Assembly (NCBI GenBank): GCA_029066845.1
Contig: JAIEFR010000015.1
Location: 62,001 to 126,000 of the forward strand
Length of the DNA: 64,000 nt
DNA from: Clostridia bacterium
Lineage (GTDB): Bacteria; Bacillota; Clostridia; Christensenellales; Borkfalkiaceae
Direction of reading: 5' to 3'
Positions 1-9,272 of this stretch are shown here, piece after piece. The notes under the pieces are model-generated. The model was not told where the DNA came from. It did not search any database and saw only the letters and a program-made list of their open reading frames with translations. How positions within the stretch are numbered: position 1 is the first letter of the stretch; every line of letters begins with the position of its first letter. The position numbers were made by a program, and so were the translations under genes.

Positions 1-50
1 GCCCAGTTTGAACCGTCACCGGGTAAAATCGCCAATAAATTACTTAACAT
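1..50 (-). CDS. Start of an unidentified gene, cut by the window edge
   Basis: Reading leftward, an ATG at 50-48 opens a frame that runs off the window and begins MLSNLLAILPGDGSNW. A GAGGGG ribosome binding site lies in the 7-base gap after the carboxyltransferase stop codon, so the two genes are probably co-transcribed. Carboxyltransferase genes of sodium-pumping decarboxylases are often followed by a short membrane gamma subunit or by a biotin carrier. A tryptophan near residue 16 would suit a gamma subunit, but 16 codons are too few to decide. Confidence 0.45.
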   Translation of the reverse strand, partial: MLSNLLAILPGDGSNW

Positions 51-57
51 ACACCCC

Positions 58-1434
58 TCACTTTATCAGCATCTGCAAGGATGCAATAAGGTATTGCCTT
101 ACAAACGCAGGCTCAATAATGTTATCGATATAGCCGCCCTTAGCCGCATTGACGGGATCGGAATTCTCATCGGCGTATTTTTCCGCCAACTTGTTTTTGT
201 CCGCCTTTGCGCTGCCTACAAGCTCGATTTCAGCGCCCTGTGCGCCGTCAAAGAGTGCGATCTTAGCATTTGCAAACGCATAAGTAAAGTCGTAGCCCAT
301 AGATTTTGCCGCAAACAGAGTGTATCCGAGTCCTATCGCCTTATTGTAAACGACAGAAATTTTTGCGCTGTTCATACAGTTCAGTATGCTTACGTACTCG
401 CAGAGCTCCTTAATTACGGGGCTGTTTGCAACCTCGGGAGTTTCCTTTATGCCGAGCGTATTGACAAAGGTTATATAGGGCAAATTGTAACCGCAGGCAA
501 GAGTTGCAAAATCTTTAAGCTTTCTAGCCTTGCCAGGACAAAGTCTGACGCCCTCCTCATTATCGAAAACCACAGCCGCAACCGATATGCCGCCTATTCT
601 TGCAAGATAGCATTTAACTTCGGAGCAAGCTCCCGCACCAAGCTCGATCGCCGTTCCCTTATCGAAAACGTTGAGCAAGGTCTTGACGTCTGCCTTTTTA
701 TTGAGTGCGGAAATCGAATTGTTGAGTTCGTCGCAGTCGGTTACCGCAACGTTGACGAATTGGTTGATAAGAGTAATCTTGTTCTTGACTTCGGCAAGAT
801 CTTTAACGGTAAACGTGGTTAAACCCGTCTTGGAAAGAGCGGCCGCTCCGCCAACCTTTTCCTTGGGAAGATTTTCACCTCCTGCGGCGGTTATTACCAA
901 CGGGCTGTTTGCCGCTAGAATCGATTTTTTATCGATAAAGAAATTGAAATCGCAAACGCCCGCAAGCATAGCAATCTGACCGTAAACCTCACCGTTTACA
1001 ACAAGGTACTGCGGTATGCTGTCTTTAAGCTGCGTAGCTTTCAGAATGAGCGAAGCCAACCCTTCCAAAACGTTCACGCCCTCGCCTACCCTCACGCCGA
1101 GAGAAGACAATAAATAGATAACGGGCGAACCGTTCTTTTCCGCCTGTTCAAGACATTTAAGCATTTTTTCGCAATTGGCCTTGCTTACGCCACCGTTCAA
1201 AACGGCGCTATTCTGCGCAATTATATAATAAGGAAAATCCTCTATCGTCGCAAAACCGCATACAACACCTTCGCCCTCGGCACTGCCGTCATAGAACTCG
1301 CTTTCGGAAAACGAGAACGATGAGAGCTCAACAAAGCTGTCCTTATCGACAAGCGCGTCAATCTCTGCACGGATTGTTTTTCCCGCGGCGAAAAGCTGTT
1401 GTTTTCTTGCTTGTAATAATTTAATTTTATCCAC
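58..1434 (-). CDS. Divergent acyl-CoA carboxyltransferase subunit (MmdA/PccB type)
   Basis: Carboxyltransferase half of a biotin-dependent carboxylase or decarboxylase, moving CO2 between biotin and an acyl-CoA. At 458 residues it is shorter than the usual 510 or so. The N-terminal crotonase-like lobe shows a GVVCGFATI-type strand and LPKEKVGGAAALSKTG, where typical members have a histidine after the GGA. The C-terminal lobe keeps a glycine-rich oxyanion region and the ANAKIALFDGAQGAEI strand. The usual GFLPG...QE segment is not recognisable (CPGKARKLKDFA stands there), so the substrate cannot be named. The start is GTG with AGGAG seven bases upstream. It is probably the first gene of an operon running off the left edge. 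The fold is likely; the exact reaction is unknown. Confidence 0.7.
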   Translation of the reverse strand: MDKIKLLQARKQQLFAAGKTIRAEIDALVDKDSFVELSSFSFSESEFYDGSAEGEGVVCGFATIEDFPYYIIAQNSAVLNGGVSKANCEKMLKCLEQAEKNGSPVIYLLSSLGVRVGEGVNVLEGLASLILKATQLKDSIPQYLVVNGEVYGQIAMLAGVCDFNFFIDKKSILAANSPLVITAAGGENLPKEKVGGAAALSKTGLTTFTVKDLAEVKNKITLINQFVNVAVTDCDELNNSISALNKKADVKTLLNVFDKGTAIELGAGACSEVKCYLARIGGISVAAVVFDNEEGVRLCPGKARKLKDFATLACGYNLPYITFVNTLGIKETPEVANSPVIKELCEYVSILNCMNSAKISVVYNKAIGLGYTLFAAKSMGYDFTYAFANAKIALFDGAQGAEIELVGSAKADKNKLAEKYADENSDPVNAAKGGYIDNIIEPAFVRQYLIASLQMLIK

Positions 1435-1469
1435 CGAAAAACTCCTGATGACAAATTTTTACCTATATA

Positions 1470-1498
1470 ATTTTATCAGTCAAACGTAAAAAAATCAA
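1470..1498 (-). promoter_or_regulatory. Candidate promoter of the carboxyltransferase gene
   Basis: On the minus strand TTGATT (1498-1493) and TAAAAT (1475-1470) are 17 bases apart and lie about 36 bases upstream of the GTG start, in the gap after the terminator of the upstream genes. The match to a sigma-A promoter is moderate. Confidence 0.45.
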
Positions 1499-1520
1499 CT
1501 GATTTTTAGTGAAATTACAA

Positions 1521-1554
1521 ATAAAAAACCTCCCAGACGAGATTGTCCGAAAGG
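1521..1554 (-). terminator. Rho-independent terminator after the TVP38-type gene
   Basis: On the minus strand CCTTTCGGAC (1554-1545) pairs with GTCTGGGAGG (1538-1529), including wobble pairs, around a six-base loop, followed by TTTTTTATTT. It ends the proC-rnhA-TVP38 transcript. Confidence 0.8.
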
Positions 1555-1565
1555 TATAAATTGCA

Positions 1566-2510
1566 CTACTTGTTTTTCTTATTTTTAATCTTGAATTTGT
1601 TCTTTAAAAAGGCGTCGATTTTGTCCGAATACTTCCAAACGAGCCAGAACGAAGCAACGACAGCCGCTGCAAGAATAATCCAGATAGTTATTCCCCACCA
1701 CGTATTGAATGGTATCAATTGAAGCGAAAACGACGTCGTAAGAACGGAAATCGCCCTTGTAATTATTATCATTATTATAAAATACAGCCAGGTTATGGAC
1801 GACAGCCCCGCAACGAAACACAGAATATCGTCGGGGAAGAGCGGCAGTAAAAACATTATGGACAATAAAAGATAGTCCTTGCCTTTAAGCTTTTTAAGCC
1901 ACTTATCCAAATCGTCCTTTCCCACTATCCAGCATACTGCCTTATAGCCTATTACCCTGCCAATTGCAAACGCCACGACCGAGCCGAGGAAGATACCTAT
2001 GAAGCTGAAAATCGAACAGCGCAACGGACCGAACAACGCCACGCCAACGCCGACTGAAACAGACCCCGGTATCGGTAATATGACGACCTGCAAAAACTGG
2101 AACAAAATAAATATCAAAACCGCCGTTGCGCCAAAACTTGCAATATAATCGCGCAGAGCTTCTATACTCGTCAGTTTGGAAATTATGCCCGTAGCACTGA
2201 CGATAAAAAAGACAAGCGCCACAACGTCAAGGCAGATAATCGTGCACAAAATCAAGCGGTAAAATGCCTGCATACTCAAGACGTAGAATACCAGATACGC
2301 AATCAAAAGCACCGCCAGAATACTGACCGTCAGCCATAATAACAGAGTAAAATGCGTTGCGATAAAAGGTAAACCTTTGTAATTAAAGCCATAAACGGCA
2401 AGAATAAGCGCTAAAAGAGTCAAAAATACCGTAGAAAGAATATTGACGGCAATTTTTGCCGCCCCTTTACTATCTTTACATTGTTCTCTGAACTGCTCGG
2501 TATTTATCAT
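1566..2510 (-). CDS. TVP38/TMEM64 (VTT domain) membrane protein
   Basis: A 314-residue integral membrane protein with about seven hydrophobic segments. The central part, from ILPIPGSVSVGVGVALFGP through GSVVAFAIGRVIGYKA, is the VTT (SNARE-associated, DedA-like) core: a proline-glycine re-entrant hairpin followed by a glycine-rich helix ending in an arginine. The C-terminus is strongly basic (KNKFKIKNKKNK). Relatives are proposed lipid scramblases or undecaprenyl-phosphate flippases; the substrate here is unknown. The gene lies 31 bases after rnhA and just before a terminator, so it is the last gene of that operon. No clear ribosome binding site precedes the ATG, so the start is less certain than the family call. 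Confidence 0.8.
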   Translation of the reverse strand: MINTEQFREQCKDSKGAAKIAVNILSTVFLTLLALILAVYGFNYKGLPFIATHFTLLLWLTVSILAVLLIAYLVFYVLSMQAFYRLILCTIICLDVVALVFFIVSATGIISKLTSIEALRDYIASFGATAVLIFILFQFLQVVILPIPGSVSVGVGVALFGPLRCSIFSFIGIFLGSVVAFAIGRVIGYKAVCWIVGKDDLDKWLKKLKGKDYLLLSIMFLLPLFPDDILCFVAGLSSITWLYFIIMIIITRAISVLTTSFSLQLIPFNTWWGITIWIILAAAVVASFWLVWKYSDKIDAFLKNKFKIKNKKNK

Positions 2511-2541
2511 TACTATATTATTATGGTAATATAGCCGACGA

Positions 2542-2985
2542 TTATGCCGATTGAAATTTTTTAATTGCGTCCGTCGCCAATTTATCGCAGATATTGTTGT
2601 ATTCGTTGTCTGCGTGCCCTTTGACTTTTATGAATTTAACGCTGTGCGTACGGGTGAGCGCAAGCAGCCTTTGCCACAAGTCGGTATTCAAAACCTGTTT
2701 GTTGTCCGCTTTCTTCCACCCGTCCTTTTCCCAGCCGTAAATCCAGCCGTTATTGAAGGCGTTTACCGTATATGCGGAATCGCTGTATACGGTGACCTCG
2801 CACGGCTCCTTTAAACATTCCAGACCGCTTATTACGGCGAACAGTTCCATTCGGTTGTTGGTGGTCGCCTCTTCCGCGCCCGAAATGCGCTTTTCAAAGC
2901 CCTTAAACATAAGCACCGCGCCCCAGCCGCCTACTCCGGGATTTCCCGAACACGCTCCGTCGGTATATAACGTAACCTGTTTCAT
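2542..2985 (-). CDS. rnhA: Ribonuclease HI
   Basis: Degrades the RNA strand of RNA-DNA hybrids, such as Okazaki primers and R-loops, in the cytoplasm. The 147 residues carry all the expected catalytic positions: TDGACSGNPG with Asp9, MEL with the glutamate, SDSAYT with the second aspartate, and the GHADNEYNNICD segment with the flexible histidine and last aspartate. The frame is open a further 61 codons upstream, but that part overlaps proC in another frame. The ATG at 2985 shares its A with the proC stop codon (TAATG), which points to translational coupling. Length and motifs are typical of RNase HI. Confidence 0.93.
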   Translation of the reverse strand: MKQVTLYTDGACSGNPGVGGWGAVLMFKGFEKRISGAEEATTNNRMELFAVISGLECLKEPCEVTVYSDSAYTVNAFNNGWIYGWEKDGWKKADNKQVLNTDLWQRLLALTRTHSVKFIKVKGHADNEYNNICDKLATDAIKKFQSA

Positions 2986-3797
2986 TATTCCGAAAGCTCT
3001 TTCGAACGTTTTACGCACGCCGCAACCGCGTCTGATATAATTCCGCGGAAATTGTTTTGCTCGAAAACTTTTACCGCCTCTATGGTAGTGCCGCCCTTGC
3101 TGCATACGCTCATAATCAGTTCGGGAAGAGGTCTGTCGTCCTCCATAAGCATACTGCAGCTGCCCCAAACCGTTTGCATTGCAAGCAGTTTTGCCTCATC
3201 CTTGGTAAGTCCCTGTTTTACGCCCGCATCAATCAGACTGTCAATAAAAATGAAAGTATAAGCGGGTCCGCTGCCGCTTATGCCCGTGACCGCGTCAAGC
3301 TTGTCCTCAGGCACGCTGAGAACCTGACCCAGACAGCCGAACAGATTGCTTACGAAATCGGTATCGTCGGTATTTTTATTGTAGTCGGACATATCTACGC
3401 CCATCATACCGAACCCCGTAGCACAGGGAAGATTGGGCATACAGCGCGCAACTTTAATAAGCCCCACGCCGAAAGAATTTTTAATTGCCGCCTTTTTGAC
3501 TCCCGCCATAATGCTTATAACTTTCTGAGGGCATACGCCTTCCAAAGTCTTTGCAACATCGCCGAAAGTCTGGGGCTTTACGGCAAGAAGCAGGTATTCG
3601 CTGTTTTCGGCAACAAACTTGTTATCGTTAGAAACGCACACGCCGAATTCTTCGCCTATTTTATCCAGCTTTTGTTCGTCCGTATCGCTTACGATTATCT
3701 TTTTTGCGCGGATAAACTCGGAATCTGCTACGCCTTTTAATATCGCGCTGCCCATAAAACCGCAGCCGATTATGCCGAGTTTGAATTGCTTTTTCAT
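2985..3797 (-). CDS. proC: Pyrroline-5-carboxylate reductase
   Basis: Last step of proline synthesis: reduction of 1-pyrroline-5-carboxylate to proline with NAD(P)H. The 270-residue protein opens with a Rossmann motif (GIIGCGFMGSAILKG) and has the family C-terminal dimerisation domain with GSGPAYTFIFIDSLIDAG and the GGTTIEAVKVFE segment. A GGAG ribosome binding site precedes the ATG. It is the first gene of proC-rnhA-TVP38 and points away from the tRNA-Trp gene. No other proline gene lies nearby. Confidence 0.95.
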   Translation of the reverse strand: MKKQFKLGIIGCGFMGSAILKGVADSEFIRAKKIIVSDTDEQKLDKIGEEFGVCVSNDNKFVAENSEYLLLAVKPQTFGDVAKTLEGVCPQKVISIMAGVKKAAIKNSFGVGLIKVARCMPNLPCATGFGMMGVDMSDYNKNTDDTDFVSNLFGCLGQVLSVPEDKLDAVTGISGSGPAYTFIFIDSLIDAGVKQGLTKDEAKLLAMQTVWGSCSMLMEDDRPLPELIMSVCSKGGTTIEAVKVFEQNNFRGIISDAVAACVKRSKELSE

Positions 3798-3819
3798 AAA
3801 TACTTCTCCAAAAAAACAG

Positions 3820-3848
3820 TTGACTTAAAACTTCTTATATTATATAAT
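3820..3848 (+). promoter_or_regulatory. Promoter of tRNA-Trp
   Basis: TTGACT (3820-3825) and TATAAT (3843-3848) are 17 bases apart, and the -10 box ends 17 bases before the mature tRNA. It is a near-consensus vegetative promoter, as expected for a stable RNA gene. Confidence 0.8.
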
Positions 3849-3865
3849 TACTATCGTTGAAATTT

Positions 3866-3940
3866 AGGGGAGTAGCTCAACGGTAGAGTCGCGGTCTCCA
3901 AAACCGTCGGTTGCGTGTTCGAATCGCGTCTCCCCTGCCA
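3866..3940 (+). tRNA. tRNA-Trp (anticodon CCA)
   Basis: A 75-base cloverleaf with acceptor AGGGGAG/CTCCCCT, D arm GCTC...GAGT, anticodon arm with loop CTCCAAA and anticodon CCA at 3898-3900, a five-base variable loop, and T arm with TTCGAAT. Discriminator G and the 3' CCA are encoded. The CCA anticodon reads UGG. The anticodon and T stems each contain G-U wobbles, but all helices form. It stands alone with its own promoter and terminator. Confidence 0.96.
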
Positions 3941-3944
3941 AAAA

Positions 3945-3976
3945 GCACATATCGCCTTGGGCGGTGTGTGCTTTTT
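3945..3976 (+). terminator. Terminator of tRNA-Trp, overlapping the Nudix gene stop
   Basis: GCACATATCGCC (3945-3956) pairs over 12 positions, with wobbles, to GGCGGTGTGTGC (3960-3971) around a TTG loop, followed by TTTTT. It starts five bases after the tRNA CCA. The T run covers the first bases of the stop codon of the convergent Nudix gene. It has a short A run on the other side and may also work for that gene. Confidence 0.85.
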
Positions 3977-4436
3977 ATTTATTCCACCCGTATTCGATAT
4001 AATGAACACCTTCACGGTACGCCTTCAGCGCCAGCTTTCTGTCGTTAATCAAATCGTCGGGAAGATTATCCAGGCCGAACCACTTGATTTCTGAACATTT
4101 ATGCGGCTCGCACACTCTCGGCTCGCCTGAAAATTCCGTGCAAACGAAATAAGCGTTGCAGTAAGTCAAATCCCACTCTTCTTCACGCTTGTGTACGAAA
4201 ACGATAAAATCAACATTATCAAGCGGAACGACTACGCCCAACTCTTCCTTAGCTTCACGGACGGCGGCCTGACTCATACTCTCGCCGTGTTCGACGTGTC
4301 CCGAACAGGACAAATCCCACAGTCCGTCCATAAAGCCGGTGTTTTGTCTGCGCTGCAACAGCACTTTAACTTTGCCGTCCACATTTTTCAAAAGCATCAG
4401 AATGGACGCGGACGGAACGCAAAACCGCTCTTTCAT
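3975..4436 (-). CDS. Nudix hydrolase
   Basis: A 153-residue single-domain Nudix protein that hydrolyses a nucleoside diphosphate linked to another group. The Nudix box is complete at residues 46-68: GHVEHGE, then REAKEELGV, giving G-x5-E-x7-REUxEExGU. The lead-in GFMDGLWDLSCSGHVE resembles the 8-oxo-dGTPase and general NTP-phosphatase subgroup, but the substrate cannot be read from sequence. Its ATG shares its A with the purB stop (TAATG), so it is the last gene of the purB operon. Confidence 0.88.
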   Translation of the reverse strand: MKERFCVPSASILMLLKNVDGKVKVLLQRRQNTGFMDGLWDLSCSGHVEHGESMSQAAVREAKEELGVVVPLDNVDFIVFVHKREEEWDLTYCNAYFVCTEFSGEPRVCEPHKCSEIKWFGLDNLPDDLINDRKLALKAYREGVHYIEYGWNK

Positions 4437-5872
4437 TAAACTTTCACGTCGCCTTTAAGTCCAAGGTCGCCTGCGTTTGCCTGCAAAATGGGGTCGATTT
4501 CGTTCTTGATAAATTCAACCGTCTGCGTAGGCGCTCTGCCTATAAACTTTTTCGCGTCTAGAATATCGCCGAGCTTGTCGTGTACGGGCGCAAACATTTT
4601 ATCAGCCTTGATAAGATCGATAAGGTTATTTTCAAGCCCGTTTACCTTTACGTTTTTGCCTGCCTCCATAGAAAGCACGCGAATTTTTTCGTGTAACTCT
4701 TGCCTGTTTCCACCTGCCTTAACGCACTCCATCATAATGTTTTCCGTAGCCATAAAGGGAAGCTCGGCGGCAATGTGCTTTGCAATTACCTTGTCGTACA
4801 CGACGAGATTTTCGCTGACGTTCATATAGATGTTGAGAATACCGTCCAGCGCGAGGAACGCCTGTGCGTTTACAATTCTGCGGTTAGCCGAATCGTCCAG
4901 CGTTCTTTCGAACCACTGCGTGCTAGCCGTAATCGCGCTGTTCATAGGCAGTGATACGACAAACCTTGCAAGCGAGCCGATGCGTTCGCTGCGCATAGGG
5001 TTGCGCTTGTACGCCATAGCCGAAGAACCAATTTGCGACTTTTCGAAAGGCTCCTCAATCTCCTTCATATTCTGCAAAATTCTTATATCGTTGGAGAATT
5101 TGTATGCACTCTGCGCAATCTGCGAAAGCACGCAAAGTACGTTGTAGTCAAATTTTCTGGGATAGGTCTGTCCCGTCACGCCGTAAACCTTGTCGTAACC
5201 GAGCTTATTGACTACTCTCTTTTCAAGCTCCTTGATTTTAGCTTCGTCGCCGTTGAAAAGCTCCATAAAGCTTGCCTGCGTGCCCGTCGTGCCCTTAACG
5301 CCCCTCAGTTTGAAGCAGTTTTCGAGGTTGACGAGGTTGTTGTAGTCCATTTCGAGGTCCTGCAACCACAGCGTTGCCCTCTTGCCCACTGTCGTGAGCT
5401 GTGCGGGTTGAAGGTGTGTAAAGCCGAGCGTGGGCAAATCCTTGTATTTCAAGGCGAAATTTTTGAGCTTTTCCATCACGTTGACGAGCTTTTTCTTTAT
5501 AATAGCGAGCGCGTCGGCAATTATAATGAGTTCAGAATTGCAATCAACAAAACAGCTTGTCGCGCCGAGGTGAATTATGGGCATTGCCGATTTTGCCTGT
5601 GCACCGAACGCCTTGACGTGCGCCATAACGTCGTGCCTTACCTCTCTTTCGTACTGTTCGGCAAGTTCGAAATTGATGCTGTCGGCATACTTTTTCATCT
5701 CTTCGACTTGCTCTTTGGTTATGTTGAGCCCTAACTCCATTTCGGATTCGGCAAGAGCAATCCAAAGCTTGCGCCACAATTTAAAACGCTTTTCGTCGGA
5801 AAACGCCTCGGACATTTCCTTGCTTGCATAGCGGGTAATCAAAGGGTTGACGTATACGCTGTTATCTGTCAT
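4436..5872 (-). CDS. purB: Adenylosuccinate lyase
   Basis: Cleaves SAICAR to AICAR and adenylosuccinate to AMP in purine synthesis. The 478-residue protein has the fumarase/aspartase superfamily signature SSAMAYKRNPMRSERI with the catalytic serine loop, and the upstream histidine segment HLGATSCFVDCN and TLGFTHLQPAQ. Length fits the eukaryote-like subgroup found in many Clostridia. GGAG precedes the ATG. It sits between a small membrane protein gene and the Nudix gene, away from other pur genes. Confidence 0.95.
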   Translation of the reverse strand: MTDNSVYVNPLITRYASKEMSEAFSDEKRFKLWRKLWIALAESEMELGLNITKEQVEEMKKYADSINFELAEQYEREVRHDVMAHVKAFGAQAKSAMPIIHLGATSCFVDCNSELIIIADALAIIKKKLVNVMEKLKNFALKYKDLPTLGFTHLQPAQLTTVGKRATLWLQDLEMDYNNLVNLENCFKLRGVKGTTGTQASFMELFNGDEAKIKELEKRVVNKLGYDKVYGVTGQTYPRKFDYNVLCVLSQIAQSAYKFSNDIRILQNMKEIEEPFEKSQIGSSAMAYKRNPMRSERIGSLARFVVSLPMNSAITASTQWFERTLDDSANRRIVNAQAFLALDGILNIYMNVSENLVVYDKVIAKHIAAELPFMATENIMMECVKAGGNRQELHEKIRVLSMEAGKNVKVNGLENNLIDLIKADKMFAPVHDKLGDILDAKKFIGRAPTQTVEFIKNEIDPILQANAGDLGLKGDVKV

Positions 5873-5890
5873 ATTTATCTCCGTTTTTCC

Positions 5891-6127
5891 TTAATTTTCT
5901 TTATCTTTGTTTTTGTTTTTTGTTATCAATCCGATAATTAACAGCACGATTAAAACGACCGTGGCAATTCCGGTAATAATAGCTCCCGTGAAAATCGTAA
6001 ATAAGCCGATAAGTAGCGAAAGCGCGTTGCTGTTTGCGGTAAAATAAACTATTATACCGACAATAGCGCACAAAATGCCTGCCGCAAGCACGCCGCATAC
6101 CACGGCTAACGCCGTCTTTTTATTCAT
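5891..6127 (-). CDS. Small membrane protein of unknown function
   Basis: A 78-residue protein made almost entirely of two hydrophobic segments, about residues 6-30 and 34-68, with a lysine-rich start (MNKKTA) and a charged tail (TKNKNKDKEN). It lies 2 bases after ppiB and 18 before purB, on the same strand and inside the same run of genes, which supports it being expressed. I recognise no family. Confidence 0.65.
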   Translation of the reverse strand: MNKKTALAVVCGVLAAGILCAIVGIIVYFTANSNALSLLIGLFTIFTGAIITGIATVVLIVLLIIGLITKNKNKDKEN

Positions 6128-6129
6128 AA

Positions 6130-6654
6130 TTACCTTGCTTTTACGGGCGCAGGGTACTCAACGCCGAAGGTTTCAACCCTGACTGTCTTCATAATCTGGT
6201 CCGCCCTGGGCTTGTCGTTCCTGTCCGTTGCGACGGAAGCAATTTCGTCAACCGTATCAATACCTTCAATAACCTTACCGAACGCGGCGTATTGACCGTC
6301 CAGATGGGAAGAATTTGCGTGCATAATAAAGAATTGCGAGCCTGCGCTGTCGGGATGATAAGCGCGCGCCATAGAGATTACTCCGCGCTCGTGCTTAATA
6401 TCGTTCTGCCTGAAACCGTTGAGCGCAAACTCACCCTTGATATTGTAGCCGGGACCGCCCGTGCCTACGCCTGCGGGGTCGCCGCCCTGAATCATAAAGT
6501 TCTTTATAACGCGGTGAAATATAAGTCCGTCATAAAAGCCGCTGTTTGCAAGCGCAATAAAGTTGCTGACCGTGTTGGGCGCCTTGTCGGGATAAAGCTC
6601 CACCTTAATCGTATTTCCGTTTTCCATCGTAATGGTTGCTACGGGATTGCTCAT
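6130..6654 (-). CDS. ppiB: Cyclophilin-type peptidyl-prolyl isomerase
   Basis: Cytoplasmic proline cis-trans isomerase; there is no signal peptide. The 174 residues form one cyclophilin domain with FHRVIKNFMIQGGDP (catalytic arginine and the FxMQGGD motif with I for Q), SMARAYHPDSAGSQFFI and HLDGQYAAFGKVIEG. SMAR with SAGSQFFI marks the bacterial active site. GAGG precedes the ATG. It lies between the deoxycytidylate deaminase and the small membrane protein, probably in one transcript. Confidence 0.94.
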   Translation of the reverse strand: MSNPVATITMENGNTIKVELYPDKAPNTVSNFIALANSGFYDGLIFHRVIKNFMIQGGDPAGVGTGGPGYNIKGEFALNGFRQNDIKHERGVISMARAYHPDSAGSQFFIMHANSSHLDGQYAAFGKVIEGIDTVDEIASVATDRNDKPRADQIMKTVRVETFGVEYPAPVKAR

Positions 6655-6683
6655 ATTTTACCTCACTTAAAAAATTGATTGAA

Positions 6684-7136
6684 TTAATTCTCGTCGTATT
6701 TTTCGATTTTAACGCCTGCCTCTTTGAAAAGCTGCATCGAAAAGTCGTCGGGGTAGCCCTCTTTGTAAACGACGCGTGAAATTCCGGAGTTGATTATAAT
6801 TTTCGCACAGATAACGCAGGGCTGGTGCGTACAATACAGAGTGCAACCTTCAACGCTGCACCCCACTCTCGCCGCCTGAATTATAGCGTTCTGCTCGGCG
6901 TGAACAGCATAGCAAAGCTCGTGCCGAGTACCGCTTTCTATACCCTGCTCCTTACGCATACAAACGCCCTTGTCGGCACAACTCTTTATTCCCTGCGGCG
7001 CGCCGTTGTAACCAGTCGCGATAACGCGCTTGTTTTTAACGATTATCGCGCCGACGTGCCTGTTTTGCTGAAAGCAACTCGACCAACTGCCGATTTGCAC
7101 CGCCATATCCATAAAACGCTTATCCCACTTATCCAT
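6684..7136 (-). CDS. Deoxycytidylate (dCMP) deaminase, ComEB type
   Basis: Deaminates dCMP to dUMP, feeding dTTP synthesis. The zinc site is complete: HAE with His79 and Glu81, and PCVIC with Cys107 and Cys110. TGYNGAPQG is the substrate loop typical of dCMP deaminases and ComEB. I chose the ATG at 7136, giving 150 residues and the conserved WDKRFMDMA start, rather than an in-frame GTG nine codons upstream that has no ribosome binding site. It is the first gene of the dcd-ppiB-purB run and divergent from groES. Confidence 0.92.
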   Translation of the reverse strand: MDKWDKRFMDMAVQIGSWSSCFQQNRHVGAIIVKNKRVIATGYNGAPQGIKSCADKGVCMRKEQGIESGTRHELCYAVHAEQNAIIQAARVGCSVEGCTLYCTHQPCVICAKIIINSGISRVVYKEGYPDDFSMQLFKEAGVKIEKYDEN

Positions 7137-7282
7137 AGAACACCGCCAAGTTTGTTTACTCACGTATTATTTTACCACAACCTTACACAAAATGCAATTT
7201 TTTGATTTGCACTGTTTGATTTAATTTGCTTAAGTTTATAAATTATTTGTAAAAAAATTTATTATCGGAGGAAATTTTCTCA
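7137..7282 (+). promoter_or_regulatory. Divergent leader between the deaminase and groES
   Basis: An AT-rich gap of 146 bases that must hold the groESL promoter. The best plus-strand boxes are TTGATT (7216-7221) and TATAAA (7237-7242), but the 15-base spacing is short. A GGAGG lies at 7267-7271, 11 bases before the groES ATG. I see no CIRCE element (TTAGCACTC-N9-GAGTGCTAA), the usual HrcA operator of this operon. Confidence 0.4.
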
Positions 7283-7567
7283 ATGAGTATCAAGCCTTTG
7301 TTCGACAAAGTCGTTGTCGAAGCGGTTAAAGCCGAAGAAAAGTCAAAGGGCGGCATCATTCTGACCGCCGCCGCACAGGAAAAACCCGCCACCTGCCTTG
7401 TGGTTGCGGTAGGCCCCGGCGGCGTTATCGACGGAAAAGAAGTAACTATGCAGGTCAAAGTCGGTGATAAAGTTCTGCTTTCCAAATACAGCGGAACCGA
7501 AGTCAAGCTTGACAGCAAAGAATACACGATTATTCGTCAGAGCGATATTCTGGCGGTCGTAGACTAA
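7283..7567 (+). CDS. groES: Co-chaperonin GroES (Hsp10)
   Basis: The lid of the GroEL folding chamber. The 94 residues start with the typical SIKPLFDKVVVE strand, then the mobile loop around KSKGGIILTAAAQEKP, and end with VGDKVLLSKYSGTEVKL and YTIIRQSDILAVVD. GGAGG lies 11 bases before the ATG. It is 21 bases upstream of groEL on the same strand, forming the standard bicistronic operon. Confidence 0.97.
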   Translation: MSIKPLFDKVVVEAVKAEEKSKGGIILTAAAQEKPATCLVVAVGPGGVIDGKEVTMQVKVGDKVLLSKYSGTEVKLDSKEYTIIRQSDILAVVD

Positions 7568-7573
7568 TTTTAA

Positions 7574-9220
<1,647 letters not shown>

Positions 9221-9239
9221 GCATAAATTTAAAACAGAA

Positions 9240-9266
9240 AAGCCCGCGGCAAACTGCCGCGGGCTT
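9240..9266 (+). terminator. Terminator after groEL, probably bidirectional
   Basis: AAGCCCGCGGCA (9240-9251) pairs perfectly with TGCCGCGGGCTT (9255-9266) around a three-base loop, followed by ATTTATT. It lies between groEL and the convergent membrane-protein gene whose stop is at 9273. An A-rich stretch on the other side would also give a T run for the minus strand. Confidence 0.88.
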
Positions 9267-9272
9267 ATTTAT

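Noticed and set aside
94..822. A 242-codon plus-strand frame opposite the carboxyltransferase gene
   Set aside because: Shadow frame: composition mirrors the real gene, there is no start signal, and the sequence resembles no family.
2986..3168. A 61-residue N-terminal extension of RNase HI
   Set aside because: It overlaps proC in a different frame; the ATG at 2985 coupled to the proC stop gives a normal-length enzyme.
5033..5734. A 233-codon plus-strand frame opposite purB
   Set aside because: Antisense to a clear purB gene with all its motifs; no ribosome binding site or motif of its own.
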